Of a stretch of DNA of 64,000 nt, positions 12,050 through 23,946 are shown piece by piece. The stretch covers positions 10,622,501 to 10,686,500 of the forward strand of contig CM075652.1 of assembly GCA_037953625.1 (NCBI GenBank), read 5' to 3'. The notes below the pieces were generated by a model. That model did not search any database. It had not been told where the DNA came from and saw only the letters and a list, made by a program, of their open reading frames with translations. Every line of letters begins with the position of its first letter. Position 1 is the stretch's first letter. Source of the DNA: Crotalaria pallida. Its lineage: Eukaryota > Streptophyta > Magnoliopsida > Fabales > Fabaceae. A program made the translations under genes and the position numbers.

Positions 12050-14442
12050 TCCTTGGCTATGCGAGTTTGCCACTGCGACCCACCTTTGGTGTCGACTTAC
12101 CGATGCGTACGGATCCCCAAAGGCCGCACGTCTAACTCAACCCTTGCACACGTAGCAGCCAGCGGCTTATCGCAGGTGTTGCGCACCCGACTTATTGCAC
12201 CCCACCGTGTGTCTTATAGGATCCAAACCGCATACCAATATTCTCTTTTTCTTTTCTTTTTATTCTTTTTTCCTTTTTATGCTTTTCCTTTTCATCAATT
12301 TTAATCCGCCCTCGCCTAACACCTTTTACTTCTACTCTCATTTTCCTCTTTTCCTCTTCTACACCAACTAATCTATTTCCATATAATTAACTCACTATCA
12401 TCTCTCAAAAGCACTTCCTATTTTCCCCAATTTGTTTCCCTTAAGTCTTTATCTATGTGCTACTACTAAAATCCAAAACCCACTCCTTTGTCCACTCCTT
12501 TCCTTTTTTACTCAATCTCTAAAGCACAACATACATACACCATTCAATATATTTAATACTTATATTATAATACATATCATTATTCAATTAATTCACATAA
12601 TTCAGTACATACATTAATTTAGCACATCACAACATATTATCAGGACATGTATATCAATTAATCACTTAGCACAATAAATCATCAATTCATAGTATAATTC
12701 ATAAAAATCAATTCCTAATATCAACTACACAAACCAATTAATCTCAACACGCACACACATTCTAGTTACACAACCACCGTGCGGCAATAAACCCCTTACC
12801 TTAAATATAATTAAAGAAGACTCAACCTTAAGAGAGTTTTGAACCCAACGTAGGAGAGGTGTCGGTATCCACTAATTCCCTTTTCTAATTCTTAATTTTT
12901 TCTATAATTCCTCTCTCTCAATATTATTTCCTTATTTTTCTTATATCATTATTCCCTTCGATTACCCTATCTTATTAACTTAATTTATTTTCCCTATTAT
13001 ATTAAGCCATTCTATTTATCCGCCACTATTACATTCCCTCTCATTGTCTTATTACAATTATCATATATTCTTTTACACTCACGTTTCACTGGTTTTCCTT
13101 AACTAATTTCCTTTGGTTTTTATTTTGTGTTTTTCTACACCTTCATTCTATATTAACTCTTTTAATATCCTATCACATTCATCCACTCCAGAACTCATTC
13201 TATGCACATTCAATTTATTCCATTATCAATTTAAATAAATCATTTATATTAGCGGGGAATACCCTAAGGTTCACTAACTTCTTCCTTAATTACCCTATTC
13301 CTAGTCACCACTATAGAATCCTAGAATTTACTCTTTAAGTAGAGGTAATACGAACCCTTCTTACCTCGGGCTTTCTTTTAAACAAAGAACCTGGGTTGTG
13401 GCTCGGTGACGATGACGGCGTCGGTGTTGCTCCTCGTTAGTGAGAACGATCGCGGTCGGATCGAGGCCAAAACTTCAAGCCTCGGAGTACCCAACACAAG
13501 CCCGGTGCGATCACGGTCGGTAACGGCGCCGGTGAGATCCGGTGGAAGGAGAGAGAGAAAGCTCAAGGAAGAGGAGAGAGAGAACTTGGGAACCGGTGGT
13601 GAGGGAAAGAGAGAGGTCTTGATGGTGGTGGGTGGTGGTTCAAAGGACGGTGACGGTTGTAGTGGTGGTGGTGGCGGCTTGGTGGCCGGAGGATGGAGGA
13701 GAAAGAGATGAGGCAAGGAGAGAGAGAGATCTATGGAGAGGAGGAGAGAGAAAGAGGGCGGATCTATGGGGAAGGAGGGGAGGAAGGAGTTAGGTGACGG
13801 CTTTGGACGGCTCCGGTGGTGGTGGAGGTTGTGGAGGAGGAGGGAGAGAGAGGGAGGGAGAAGGGGTGGAAGAAAAATGAGGTTTTGGGGGGGTTTGGCG
13901 CACCATTTATAGTGCTGATACGCATCAGGTTCGCGCCCGCGCGCCTGGGCGACGCTTTTGTGAGCCTGGGCAAGAAATTGGTTGTCTGGTGCTGGTTCTG
14001 CACGAAGTATCCGGATACTTTGGCTGATATCCGGATACTTTTACCAGATGTGTGATTCTGGTGTGCGGAAGTCTGTTGACTTCGCATTGACTACGTCATA
14101 ACTTCTTCGTTAACCGTCGGATCTTGCTCAAATTTGACGAGCAACTTCCTAAAAATCATACCTTCATATCCAACAGTGGAAATTGTGTTTGGAGTCTTAA
14201 ATCTTTTATTTTGATTTTCTATCCTTTGTTATGTTTTAGTACCGAATTATCTATTTTTCTGGCCTGTTCCTAACTTCAATTTAATGCTCCTTTCTTTTCT
14301 AACCTTATTATTATTATTGTTATCCTTTCCTAATGTTAAAATACTTCTTTTAAATAACTATTTGTAGTTTATTATCATTATTTCCTTTATTCCAGCTATT
14401 ATTTACTTATTCGTCTTTGGGTTTAAAATTTGGGATGTTACA
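12050..14442 (-). repeat. Gypsy LTR, second family, interrupted
   Basis: This long LTR ends GGGATGTTACA at 14442 and is followed by a C-rich polypurine-tract complement, so the parent element is on the minus strand. The body is pyrimidine-rich and AT-rich with a GC-rich block at 13400-14080. Open frames of about 80-125 codons on both strands there are compositional. The stretch at 14096-14135 closely matches 52763-52802, showing that the split LTR at 50862-63152 is a diverged relative. Two GTATCCGGATAC-type words lie at 14007-14038. Confidence 0.7.
14007..14038. repeat. Paired TATCCGGATAC palindromic words
   Basis: GTATCCGGATAC at 14007-14018 and ATATCCGGATAC at 14027-14038. They sit about 60 bp before the conserved LTR block, where the related LTR on the right carries TTAATCGATTAA words instead. 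Confidence 0.8.
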
Positions 14443-14743
14443 TTTCTCCCCCACTTATTAGAATTTCGTCCCCGAAATTCCATTCAATTCCTTCAAATGG
14501 AGAACCATCCCATTAGTAAGCTTCTGACCACGGTTTTCACTTTTCTTCGGTTTTTACTTTCCGCTCCATATATGGTTAGGGTCATGCCCATTTCGACGTC
14601 TGTCTTCTAGCACTACGTACTATCTCTATCTGCGTAGCATCGTCGGTCTTCTTATTATTAAAGTTCCATCTCTCATTCCTTGGATTGAAATCCTCCCCCA
14701 CTTAGCATTGACATACTTGATTATATCCATGCTAGGGGGTATG
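14443..14743 (-). other. Gypsy internal remnant with polypurine tract
   Basis: It starts with the complement of a polypurine tract (CTCCCCCACTTATTAG) and the hairpin GAATTTCGTCCCCGAAATTC at 14461-14480. It is the 3' end of the element's interior, cut off where the giant inverted repeat begins. I see no coding signal. Confidence 0.6.
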
Positions 14744-15161
14744 CTCCTAAAGGTTTTAGGAGGACTGGATTAGCTCTCTTGATAGGGAGTGAACCAATAT
14801 AAAATTCGGTGGTGTCCTCTTTTTATTGCTTTCTTTCCTTTCAAGCAAAACCAACCCTAAGTTTTCTCAAAGGGGCTTTTTAATTTGGGTAGTAATTCCG
14901 CAGCAATTAAGTTGTTTTATAGTTGTTATAGCTTTATTTAATTGCTTACTACTCTTTTACTTATCTGCTTTGGACTGGTTTTATCCTTATTGATTTAAAG
15001 TGTCAATTTCTCAGAAACTGTTTTCAGCACTCTGCACGATATACTCGAGTGTTCTTCAGAATCAATTATTCCTTAATCACATCCAAAAATTAGTCACTGT
15101 TGCTTCATATTACTATTCACCCCCCTCTAGTAATTGCTAAGCCCGCTTGTTGGTTTCCAAC
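14744..15161 (+). repeat. 3' part of copia 5' LTR, with primer site following
   Basis: It ends GGTTTCCAACA at 15161, two bases before the initiator tRNA-Met primer site. It matches the first ~417 bp of the fuller copy at 49398-50860. It starts exactly at the hairpin CTCCTAAAGGTTTTAGGAG. Confidence 0.8.
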
Positions 15162-15228
15162 AAGTGGTATCAGAGCTCGGTCGAAAGATCGAGCGTAAAA
15201 GCTTTTTCGAAAAGATCCTTTGGAAACA

Positions 15229-18200
15229 ATGGGCTCTAGCAATCACCAAGAAGGATCCTCTTCAATAAACCGCCCTCCATTCTTCAATGGTGAAGGGTAC
15301 TCTTATTGGAAGGTTCGAATGAGAGTTTTCATCGAAGCAATAGATACCGACATTTGGGATGCAATAGAAGATGGTCCATATATTCCTAGACATATGATAA
15401 ATGGAGAAATCGTTGAAATTCCTAGGAAAAGTTGGAGTGATGATGACAAGAATAAAGTATCTTTTGATTTGAAAGCTAAAAACATCATCTTCTCCGCCTT
15501 GTCCCATGATGAATTTTATCGAGTTTCTCAATGCAAGTCGGCTAAGGAAATGTGGGAAACTTTGGAAGTCACTCATGAAGGAACAAGTGAAGTAAGAAAT
15601 GCAAGATTAAATACTTTAACTCATGAATATGAATTATTTCACATGTCCCCTAATGAATCTATTGATGACTTACAAAAGAGATTTTCACATATCATTAGTC
15701 ACTTGATTTCTCTAGGAAAGCAATTTCGTGATGGTGAAACTACTCACAAAATTTTGAGATGTCTTGATAGAAAATGACAACCAAAGGTGACCGCCATCAA
15801 GGAGTCCAAGGATTTGAACACTATGGACTTGACCACCTTGTTTGGGAAGCTCAAAGAACATGAGATAGAGCTATCAAGACTTAGCTCACATGAGGAGTTG
15901 GACAAAAAGAAGAAGAGCATCTCTCTCAAGGCCTCAACCAAAGTCTCAAAAGAGGTTGAAGATGGCTCTACAAATGAGGACTCCGATAGTGAGCTCAATC
16001 AAGAAGAATTTGGAATGTTTGTCAAAAGATTCAACAAATTCTTCAAGGGAAAGAAGAGTAGTTTCCCATCAAAAATGAAAAGAACCAAAGATCCCAAACA
16101 AAGAGAGAATAGCTCCAATGATGGAGTGAAATGTCATGAATGTGGTGGAGTTGGTCACATTAGAATGGAATGTGCCACATTCTTGAAGAAGAATGACAAG
16201 AAGACTCAAGAGACCAAAGGGAAAAGAGCATACATTGTTTGAAATGCTCCGGAGAAGAGTAATGAATCATCTTCAAGTAGCTCCGGTGATGAAGATGCAA
16301 ACCTTTGTCTCATGGCCAAGAACAACAATGAGTCCTCATCAAGAGCCAAACATGACTTGAGTGAAAGTGATGATGAGGTGTGCCTTCAAATGGGAAAAGA
16401 ATTGTGGTATCTAGATAGTGGATGTTCAAGGCACATGATGGGAGATAAGCGGCATTTCATTGAGCTTACTCCAAAGGAAAAGGGTTATGTCACTTATGGG
16501 GACAACAACAAAGGCAAAATCCTTGGTATTGGTAAAATCGGAAACTCTTCAAACTTGATTATTGATAATGTGCTTTATGTTCAAGGGTTGGAACACAATC
16601 TCTTGAGCATAAGTCAATTATGTGATGTTGGTAATCATGTATTATTTACCTCTACTCATTGCCTCATTAAAAGTGACAAAGATGAATCCATCAAATTTGT
16701 TGGTAAAAGGTCAAATAATACTTACTTAGTTGATTTGAAAAAAGTTACTTCTTTGGTCTCTACTTGTTTAGTGAGCAAAGAAAGTGACACTTGGTTATGG
16801 CATCGTAGGACCGCTCACATAAATGTAAACCAATTGAAGAAAATACAATCTAAAGATCTAGTAGTTGGTTTACCAAAGCTAAATTTTTCTATTGAAGGTG
16901 TTTGTTCTCCATGCAAGAAATGTAAACAAACTAAAAACACCTTTGGATCAAAAATGATGATGTCCACTTCAAGGCCATTAGAAATGCTTAATATGAACTT
17001 GTTTGGACCATCACAAGTAAAAAGCTTTGGTGGAAACTATTATGCATTGGTGATTGTTGATGACTTCTCTAGGTTTACTTGGACTTTATTTTTAACAACA
17101 AAGAGTGAGACCTACAAATCTTTTAAACATCATGTCAAACTTTTGCAAAACCAAGTAAATCAAAAAGTAATTATTATTCGCACCGATCATGGAGGTGAAT
17201 TTGAAAACCACAAATTTGATAGGTTTTGTGCTAAAAATGGTATTGAGCACCAATTCTCCACACCAAGAACTCCATAACAAAATGGAGTGGTAGAGGGGAA
17301 AAATAGGGTGCTAGAGGAACTTGTAAGAATCATGTTAAATGATTCTCAAGTACCTCAATATTTTTGAGCCGATGCCGTCAATATGGCTTGCTATGTTTTA
17401 AATCGTATTTTGATAAGGCCCTCTTTGGATAAAACCCCCTATGAACTTTACAAGGGAAGAAAGCCAAACATATCTCATTTTCATGTCTTCGGATGCAAAG
17501 TTTTTGTTTTAAACACTGGAAAAGAAAACCTTGGCAAGTTTGATTCCAAATCCGATGAAGGCATATTTTTAGGCTATTCTTCTCATAGTAAAGCTTATAG
17601 AATTTACAACAAAAGAACTTTGACTATTGAAGAATCAATTCATGTTGTTTTTAATGAGTCTTCGAAAGAAGATAGTGTTTTATGTGATGCTAGTGAAGAT
17701 GGCATTGATTTTTCAAAAGAAGAAAAAGAGAGAGGAAATTCAAAGAGTGATGAAGGAGATGTGAAACAAGAACTTCCTCCAACTTGGAAATCGGTCAAGG
17801 CTCATCCTATAGACAATGTCATAGGAGATATGTCAAAGGGAGTACTAATTCGTAGGTCCATTCAAAACATTTGCAACTATGTCTCCTTTGTTTCTCAAAT
17901 TGAACCCAATTCAATTAAAAAGGCCATTGAGGATGAACATTGGGTTCTTGCTATGCAAGAAGAATTGAACCAATTTTCAAGAAATGAAGTTTGGGAACTA
18001 GTCCCTAAACCCGATGATCATACCATAATTGGCACTAAATGGATTTATAGAAACAAACTTGATGAATCCGGGTTGATTATAAGAAACAAAGCTAGACTAG
18101 TAGCTCAAGGGTACAACCAAGAGGAAGGTATCGATTATGATGAGACCTTTGCTCCGGTTGCACGTCTTGAAGCTATCCGAATTTTACTTGCTTTTGCATC

Positions 18201-19440
18201 AATCATGAAATTCACTTTATATCAAATGGATGTTAAAAGTGCTTTCTTGAATGGGTTTATAAATGAAGAAGTGTATGTCAAACAACCAACCCCCCGGTTT
18301 TGAAAATAGTGAATTTCCAAACCATGTTTATAAATTGAAAAAGGCACTCTATGGATTGAAACAAGCTCCTAGAGCTTGGTATGATCGATTGAGTTCCTTT
18401 CTATTAGAAAATGAGTTTCAAAGAGGGAAGGTTGATAATACACTATTCATTTACAAAACCAAAGATGACATATTGTTAGTACAAATCTATGTTGATGATA
18501 TCATATTCGGTGTTACTAATGTGTCTCTTTGTAGAAAGTTTTCTAATTTAATGAAAAAGGAATTTGAAATGTCAATGATGGGAGAGCTCAAGTTCTTCCT
18601 AGGCCTACAAATAAAGCAAGTCAAGGAGGGGACATTTGTACATCAAGGGAAAATTGCAAAGAGCTCCTTGAAAAGTTCGGATTGGACAAATGCAAAGAAG
18701 CCTACACTCCAATGAGCACATCATGCTACCTAGACAAGGATGAACAAGGTACCCCGGTTGATGTTAGTAAATATAGGGGCATGATAGGTAGTCTCCTATA
18801 TCTCACTGCATCTAGACCGGATATTATGTTTAGTGTATGCATGTGCGCTCGATTTCAAGCTAATCCAAAAGAATCACACCTATCCGCGGTTAAGCATATA
18901 TTTAAATATCTTAAAGGATCAATAAATACCGGATTATGGTATCCTTGTGATGCTAATCCTAGTTTAGTTGGTTACTCGGATTCTGACTTTGCGGGATGCA
19001 AGCTTGATCGTAAAAGCACTAGTGGCACTTGTCATTTATTGGGAAGTTCATTAGTGTCATGGTTTTCTAAAAAGCAAGCTTGTGTTGCTCTTTCTACCGC
19101 CGAAGCGGAATATATCGCCGCCGAAAGTTGTTGTGCTCAACTATTATGGATGAAACAACAACTATCGGATTTTGGTTTAAATTTAGAAAGTATTCCTATT
19201 AAATGCGATAATACGAGTGCCATAAACTTAACTAAGAATCCAGTTTATCATTCAAGAACCAAACATATTGAAATTAGACACCATTTTCTTAGAGATCATG
19301 TGCAAAAAGGTGATTGTACTATTGAATTTGTTAGCACATCAAATCAATTAGCCGATATTTTTACTAAACCATTGCCAAGAGATACCTTCTATCACATAAG
19401 AAGGGAACTTGGAATTTTAGATGAGTCAAGCATTAGCTAA
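15229..19440 (+). pseudogene. Copia gag-pol polyprotein, inactivated
   Basis: The ATG at 15229 opens one continuous frame encoding gag, a CCHC knuckle (CHECGGVGHIRMEC), protease (WYLDSGCSRHM), integrase (HHCC, then DDE core with RTDHGGEFENH), reverse transcriptase (YVDD at 18488-18499) and RNase H (ending near DIFTKPLPRDTF). It is broken by TGA 15775, TGA 16240, TAA 17275 and TGA 17365 and by frameshifts near 18290 (a run of C) and 18650. Three of the stops replace Trp (TGG to TGA), as expected from decay of methylated cytosines. Compared with the Sirevirus at 54374, gag lacks a long coiled segment and the second zinc knuckle. It cannot make an active polyprotein. Confidence 0.93.
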
Positions 19441-20033
19441 TTGATTTGTGTTTTTGTTGAAAAATCACCAAGTATTTCTAATTAAATGTGCATTGATGCT
19501 TGATGAACAATTGGACCTTGAGATGTTGTGAAATATATGATTTTGATTCCAAGTTTGTGATGATGTTCAATGTGTTGGATTTGTGCAAAAGTGTTCAAAA
19601 TTGATTTTCTGCTAAAACACTCGAGTACTTTCTATTTCACTTGAGTCTTTTAAATTCAAATTTAATTCAGCAAAAATTGAAAAAGTTTTTGAGCATGTCT
19701 GACGAATTTACTCGCGTCTTTTCAATTTTACTCGAGTAATTTTTAATTTACTCGAGTCATTTAACCTGTACTCGAGTACTTCGTGTTTTTCAAATTTGCA
19801 TGGTTTCAGGTAATCCAAATCACTCGAGTAATTTTCAGTCCACTCGAGTAAATTTCAAAACCTGAAAATTGAAACTCTCGGACTAGGCAAAATACTCGAG
19901 TCCTTTCCTGAATACCCAAGTTATTTTACTTAGAACACTCGAGTGTTTTCTAAAACACTCGAGTATATCGAGCAGTTCTTATGCAGTTGCAGCGTGTTTT
20001 TCTTCATTTTTCACGCACTCTCTTGATGTGCCA
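19441..20033 (+). repeat. Copia 3' region with ACTCGAGT word cluster
   Basis: After the pol stop, about ten ACTCGAGT or one-base variants lie between 19618 and 19972. The region then ends abruptly at the border of a foreign LTR. The same word occurs in this element's own LTR (15045) and in the unrelated gypsy LTRs at 54-12044. Confidence 0.75.
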
Positions 20034-21319
20034 GCAAGTGTACTGGGTGAACGTGTAATATAGTCTCAGGAAGACCAGATATCGTCCCACAGGGAGTTTG
20101 TGAGAATGTTCAATCTACTTTTACCTTAATGCAACTAAAAGTAAATCCTATAATTAAAATTCAGATTTGATTAAAATAAATTTGAGATTAAAAACTAAAA
20201 CTAATTAAATGCTGAAAATTAAAAGAAGTTGTGAGCAGGTAGAGATGGATTGTTAGGAACGTGGTTTCAATGTATGTTTGTTTATCTAATTATGAATTAT
20301 TGTTTTCCCCTAAATCATGAACAAATCCCTAATTTAGTAACTATCAGATCTCTCATATTTAGTTACCTTTTCTTATTCAATGTCATAACCCTCAACCTCT
20401 CAAGTAATTAATTCATTGAATAATAATTAAGAATAATGGATTTAAATAAAGTTATATAATTACCCAATTGCATCTCTACCCCTGAAATAATTATATTGTT
20501 TGATTGGAAAGGCCTATCTAAACCCTAAACCTCTCAATTTGGGGATTAGAAATCCAAAACATAAATTGGCCAGATTCATGCATAACAATTAAATCACAAT
20601 CAAACACATGATTTAGAACCGGAAAAACATTAATTCAATAACTACATAAATTAATCCATACAAATCCACCAATTCCTAACAAAGGGTTTTAGTTACATGA
20701 TAAACATTGAAGAACAAGAGAAGAAATAAAAGGATAATACATGATTACCATGGAGAAGTCTTGATCTCTCAATCCTTGGATCTCCTCCTCTTCTAAACCT
20801 CTCTCTAAACTACGTAATCTCCCTCTCTCTAAAAGCTTCCATAAACTGCTGAAAAACCTAGTATTTAATGCCTAAAACAAACCCTCATTGAGTCCCAATT
20901 GAATCCCCATCAAACTGCATCAAAACGGGCCTGTTTCGGGCCTGTGCAGAGTTCGTGCGCCCCAGGCGCAAGCCCGGTCGCGCCCCACCCACGCACACTC
21001 TGTACAGCAAAATTTCAGCACGCGCGTCCCGGACTGTTTTGGGCGCTACGGACTGCTCCGGACTCCGTTTTACTCCGTTCTTGGACCGTTTCGAAGCTCT
21101 TTTCATCCTCTATCCAAGTCCATCAATATATTTCTCATTTAAGCTCCATAAGTACCTGAAACATACCCAAAAAGGATCAAAATGTTCAAAGGGTTCAAAA
21201 CTAAGAACTATTTCTAAGAATTAACAAAAAGTCCTACAAAATACTTGAGAAACAAGCTAAACACATAGTAAAAGGGAGTCTAAATCATATTCAAATCACT
21301 ATATATTGGACCCAAATCA
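20034..21319 (-). repeat. LTR of unidentified gypsy-like element, left-arm copy
   Basis: Read on minus, it starts TGATTTGGG just after a polypurine tract (GTTTGGGGGAG, 21320-21330) and ends GGCACATCA at 20034. A GATATCGTCCCACAGGGAG-like block near 20075, common in plant gypsy LTRs, supports the call. About 1.29 kb with no interior beyond the purine tract, so it is a truncated element. Open frames over the GC-rich stretch at 20890-21110 are not genes. Confidence 0.55.
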
Positions 21320-21330
21320 CTCCCCCAAAC

Positions 21331-21961
21331 TTAGTATAGATGTTTTGGATCCTAGGTCTAGGGATAGAGCTGCAGAGGATCAGAGGAGCGGCTGAGGACA
21401 TGGATGACCTGCTCTAGGACTTCTATTTTGATATTGTGATATATTCTATATATTTTGAAAGGTCTTAGAGTGAGGTTTATTTTAAGCAGCTGGTTTGTAT
21501 ATGTTTCATCAAAACTTGCTATCTCGACTTTTGCTACTTGCTACTGATGATACTGGTGGGGTTTTTATCATGATATATATATATATATATATGATGTTTT
21601 TATTTACCTCAGCAATGCCCCACAAGTATTACTTTTACTTCCGCATACTCTGATTTTGATTAAAAAGGATTCGGCAATAAGCTTCTATTCTATACGTTCG
21701 ATTAAACTCAAGAGACAAATAATATGTTTTTAAGAAGAGTTACGAATATGTTTCATTATGTTTAAAAGATATTGTCTCGAGAGCCTTTTCGTAATTAAGA
21801 TAATATTAAGCCGAATTCAAATTATTCGTCAATGAAAAAGGCTTTTATAATTGAGCAAGTAAACATTAAAAAGGGAAAAATTTTCTAGTCCCAACTTTTG
21901 ATAGCAAGTATTCTATATTTGGAAATATTAATTATTTTCAAGATATAAAACGAGGGTGTCA
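21331..21961 (-). repeat. Gypsy LTR fragment
   Basis: On minus this begins TGACACCCTCG at 21961 and runs into an AT microsatellite (about 21567-21592) before stopping at the next LTR. It abuts the ammonium-transporter fragment directly, so its insertion probably truncated that exon. Confidence 0.55.
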
Positions 21962-21962
21962 C

Positions 21963-22082
21963 AACGGCTCTGCCTTCGTGATCAAACCTACCGATACGTA
22001 GGCCTTCGATAAAAGCACCCCAGAAACCAGCAACCACACAAACCGAATGCACCACACCGGAGCCAGCAAAATCAATAACACC
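21963..22082 (-). pseudogene. Ammonium transporter (AMT1-type) exon fragment
   Basis: The minus strand encodes about 40 residues resembling the AMT1 transporter core, GVIDFAGSGVVH followed by a Gly-rich helix and IEGLRIGRFDHEGRAV. In plant AMT1 proteins this segment (IDFAGSGVVHMVGG, then GPRxGRFD) lies in the ammonium pore region. Here it is a fragment only: it ends at the LTR at 21961 and begins in a different frame from the upstream ATG exon. The left-arm copy has extra substitutions relative to 42471-42590. It is a relic or captured gene piece, not a working transporter. Confidence 0.75.
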
Positions 22083-22186
22083 TGATCCAAATAATCCTCA
22101 GTCAATTCTCCACTACTCTCGTCGGAAGAAGTAATGTCATTAGCTTTGGAAGCTGCTTTATTGTTATCATCGACCTTAAATTCCAT
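22083..22186 (-). pseudogene. Unknown exon fused upstream of AMT fragment
   Basis: The ATG at 22186 starts about 35 acidic residues (MEFKVDDNNKAASKAN..., then SSDESSGELTEDYLDQ). I do not recognise the family. It runs into the transporter segment out of frame, so the join looks like an accidental chimera. Upstream on minus the sequence is T-rich like a plant leader or intron. Confidence 0.4.
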
Positions 22187-22510
22187 ATTTCTGAATGCAA
22201 TAACCACGAAGAGGAAATTTCTTTTCTTCCGCAGTAAGAGCCAAGAAATCTGGACAAAACGAATCGTAAAGCAGAGGTAAAAACAAGATTTCAAAGACAA
22301 CAAGCAAAACGAGAAAACCTTTGATTTCAACTAATAAAATACAAAGAACTAATTTCATGTTAACCTAAAGAGCATGGTAAAATTAACTTTAAAAAAATAT
22401 GAACGTGAAAAAAAAAAACAAATCATTATAATGAAATCTAAATACATTGTTGTGTTCTTGGCCTCATACACCAGATTAGATGTGTCAACATAAGAAACAC
22501 AATTCAGACA
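22187..22510. other. AT-rich spacer upstream of the chimeric exon
   Basis: A short low-complexity region. On minus, possible leader or intron sequence precedes the ATG at 22186, but nothing can be assigned. Open frames of about 60 codons here are not supported. Confidence 0.3.
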
Positions 22511-22608
22511 TATGTTTGTCTATTTCTTTTTTTTTTTTGGTTTACATGGGAGGTCTGGGACTAGAAACCATGACCTGGGGAGGGGGAAATCCTATGTTTG
22601 TCTATTTC
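22511..22608 (-). mobile_element. Short SINE-like retroposon with 16-bp target duplication
   Basis: TATGTTTGTCTATTTC occurs at 22511-22526 and again at 22593-22608, bounding a 66-bp insert that on minus ends in a run of A. The insert has no internal ORF. A poly(A) tail plus long target-site duplication is the hallmark of LINE-driven retroposition. It is too short to show a tRNA-like head, so it is probably a 5'-truncated SINE. Confidence 0.75.
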
Positions 22609-23937
22609 GATCAATTTAATCATTGGCCAAAATAATAAGAAGCATTACCAAATCAAACTATCACTATCACTAGACATACATATATCTTGTTCCAAATGGC
22701 ATATTTTTATGAATTCTTACATAAATTCCTAGGTGCGAATCGCTTAACTAACACCTTAATAATAAATTAAAATTTAAAATAAATAAGCATGTCACTCCAA
22801 AAATTATAATGTAAAAATTAAAACCCAAAAATATAAAACCACAAAAAAAATAGAAGTATGACAATGAAAGGGACTGAGAATATGGGTGGTGATATAACAG
22901 AATGGTCGGCAAGGCCGATGAGGCCAATTATGACGAACAACACCCATAAAACTCAAATTAACCTATAATAAAAATTGAAGCTTCAGAAACGAAAATTAAC
23001 AAACCCGAAACTGGATTGCATGGTTGACTGTGACGAATGGAGAGAGGGACGAATATGTAGCTGTAATGGATAAAAAAGAGGGACCGAATCAGCACACAAA
23101 AATCAGTAGCTCAAAGGAAGCTCCAATCAACACCACAACACGGCTCGGGAGCGAAGCAAAAATCGCGAACGAAGCTCGAATCGCAACTACATCACGGAAA
23201 AAGAGGACATCAGATCCAGATCTGTGTTTCTGCAACAACGACGACAGTCATGGGAGAAGCACGATGAGGGAATAGCACGAAGGAGAACCACAAACATGAC
23301 AAAGAACCACGAACACTGAACAAGAAGCTCCACGAATTGGGGTTACCTACGATGAAGAAGAAGAAGAATGTGGATGCTGAAATGAAGACTGGCTTGTTTG
23401 CCAGATCTAAATTAAACTTTCATTCATGTGGATGCTGAAATGAAGGGGGGCCTGTTTGCAATTTCCATGTACCAGTTTTGTAGGTATAGTGAGGTAAAAA
23501 TGTTTTTTACCGTGTTCTTAATTTACTTTTTACTGCCTTAATTTACCGCATCAACATCAAATTTAAACTCATTAGTGAGCATTGTAGAACCTCCCCTAAC
23601 TCATTAGGTATGCTAAAAAACGAATTATTTGGTATTGTACCGAGCAATAGTGAAATATGCAAGGCTACTATTTTTGTGCAGATTTTCAAAGTTCAAGTTT
23701 ATTTTTGTCATGTAAAAATCTATTACTATTTATAGATCAATGTGATAAGTAACGGATGATCAAAAGTTGCTGAATTTTTAAAATTTCGAGAGGTAACCGT
23801 CGAAAAAAAATTCTGAGAGGTACCTTTCGGAAAAACACTGCAGAAAAAAATCCGAAAATTTCGTGTTGAAAATTGATAAAGGTATTTTTGTTATTTTATT
23901 ATAAAAATGGGATGTGGGAATAGTATGTAGGGTGGAA
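22609..23937. other. Unassigned spacer, left arm
   Basis: Mostly AT-rich, with a GC-richer stretch around 23020-23350 giving an 83-codon open frame that resembles nothing known. On minus, a CT-rich run near 23350 followed by GTAGGTAACC could be a leader with a splice donor leading toward the chimeric exon at 22186. This is weak. No repeat structure or gene is supported. Confidence 0.35.
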
Positions 23938-23946
23938 AATCTAAAA

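Larger units (their letters stand above)
14744..20033 (+). mobile_element. Truncated Sirevirus-like Ty1/copia element, left-arm copy
   Basis: The order is partial 5' LTR (14744-15161), primer site TGGTATCAGAGC (15164-15175), gag-pol (15229-19440) and a 3' untranslated region studded with ACTCGAGT words. There is no 3' LTR: the element is cut at 20033 by an unrelated LTR. The left end is cut by the inverted-repeat boundary inside the 5' LTR. Confidence 0.88.

Noticed and set aside
13378..13716. Open frames on both strands in GC-rich DNA
   Set aside because: Both strands are open because of purine/pyrimidine skew; no family similarity and it lies within an LTR.
13764..14087. 107-codon minus-strand frame
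   Set aside because: Overlaps the LTR and palindromic words; compositional.
20885..21224. Overlapping frames on both strands in the 1.3-kb LTR
   Set aside because: GC-rich LTR segment with no conserved protein; frames differ in length between arms.
21567..21592. AT microsatellites (also 3965, 4410, 42965)
   Set aside because: Ordinary simple repeats with no further significance.
23024..23275. 83-codon frame in the left-arm spacer, mirrored at 41275-41526
   Set aside because: No recognisable domain; an opposite-strand leader is an equally likely explanation.
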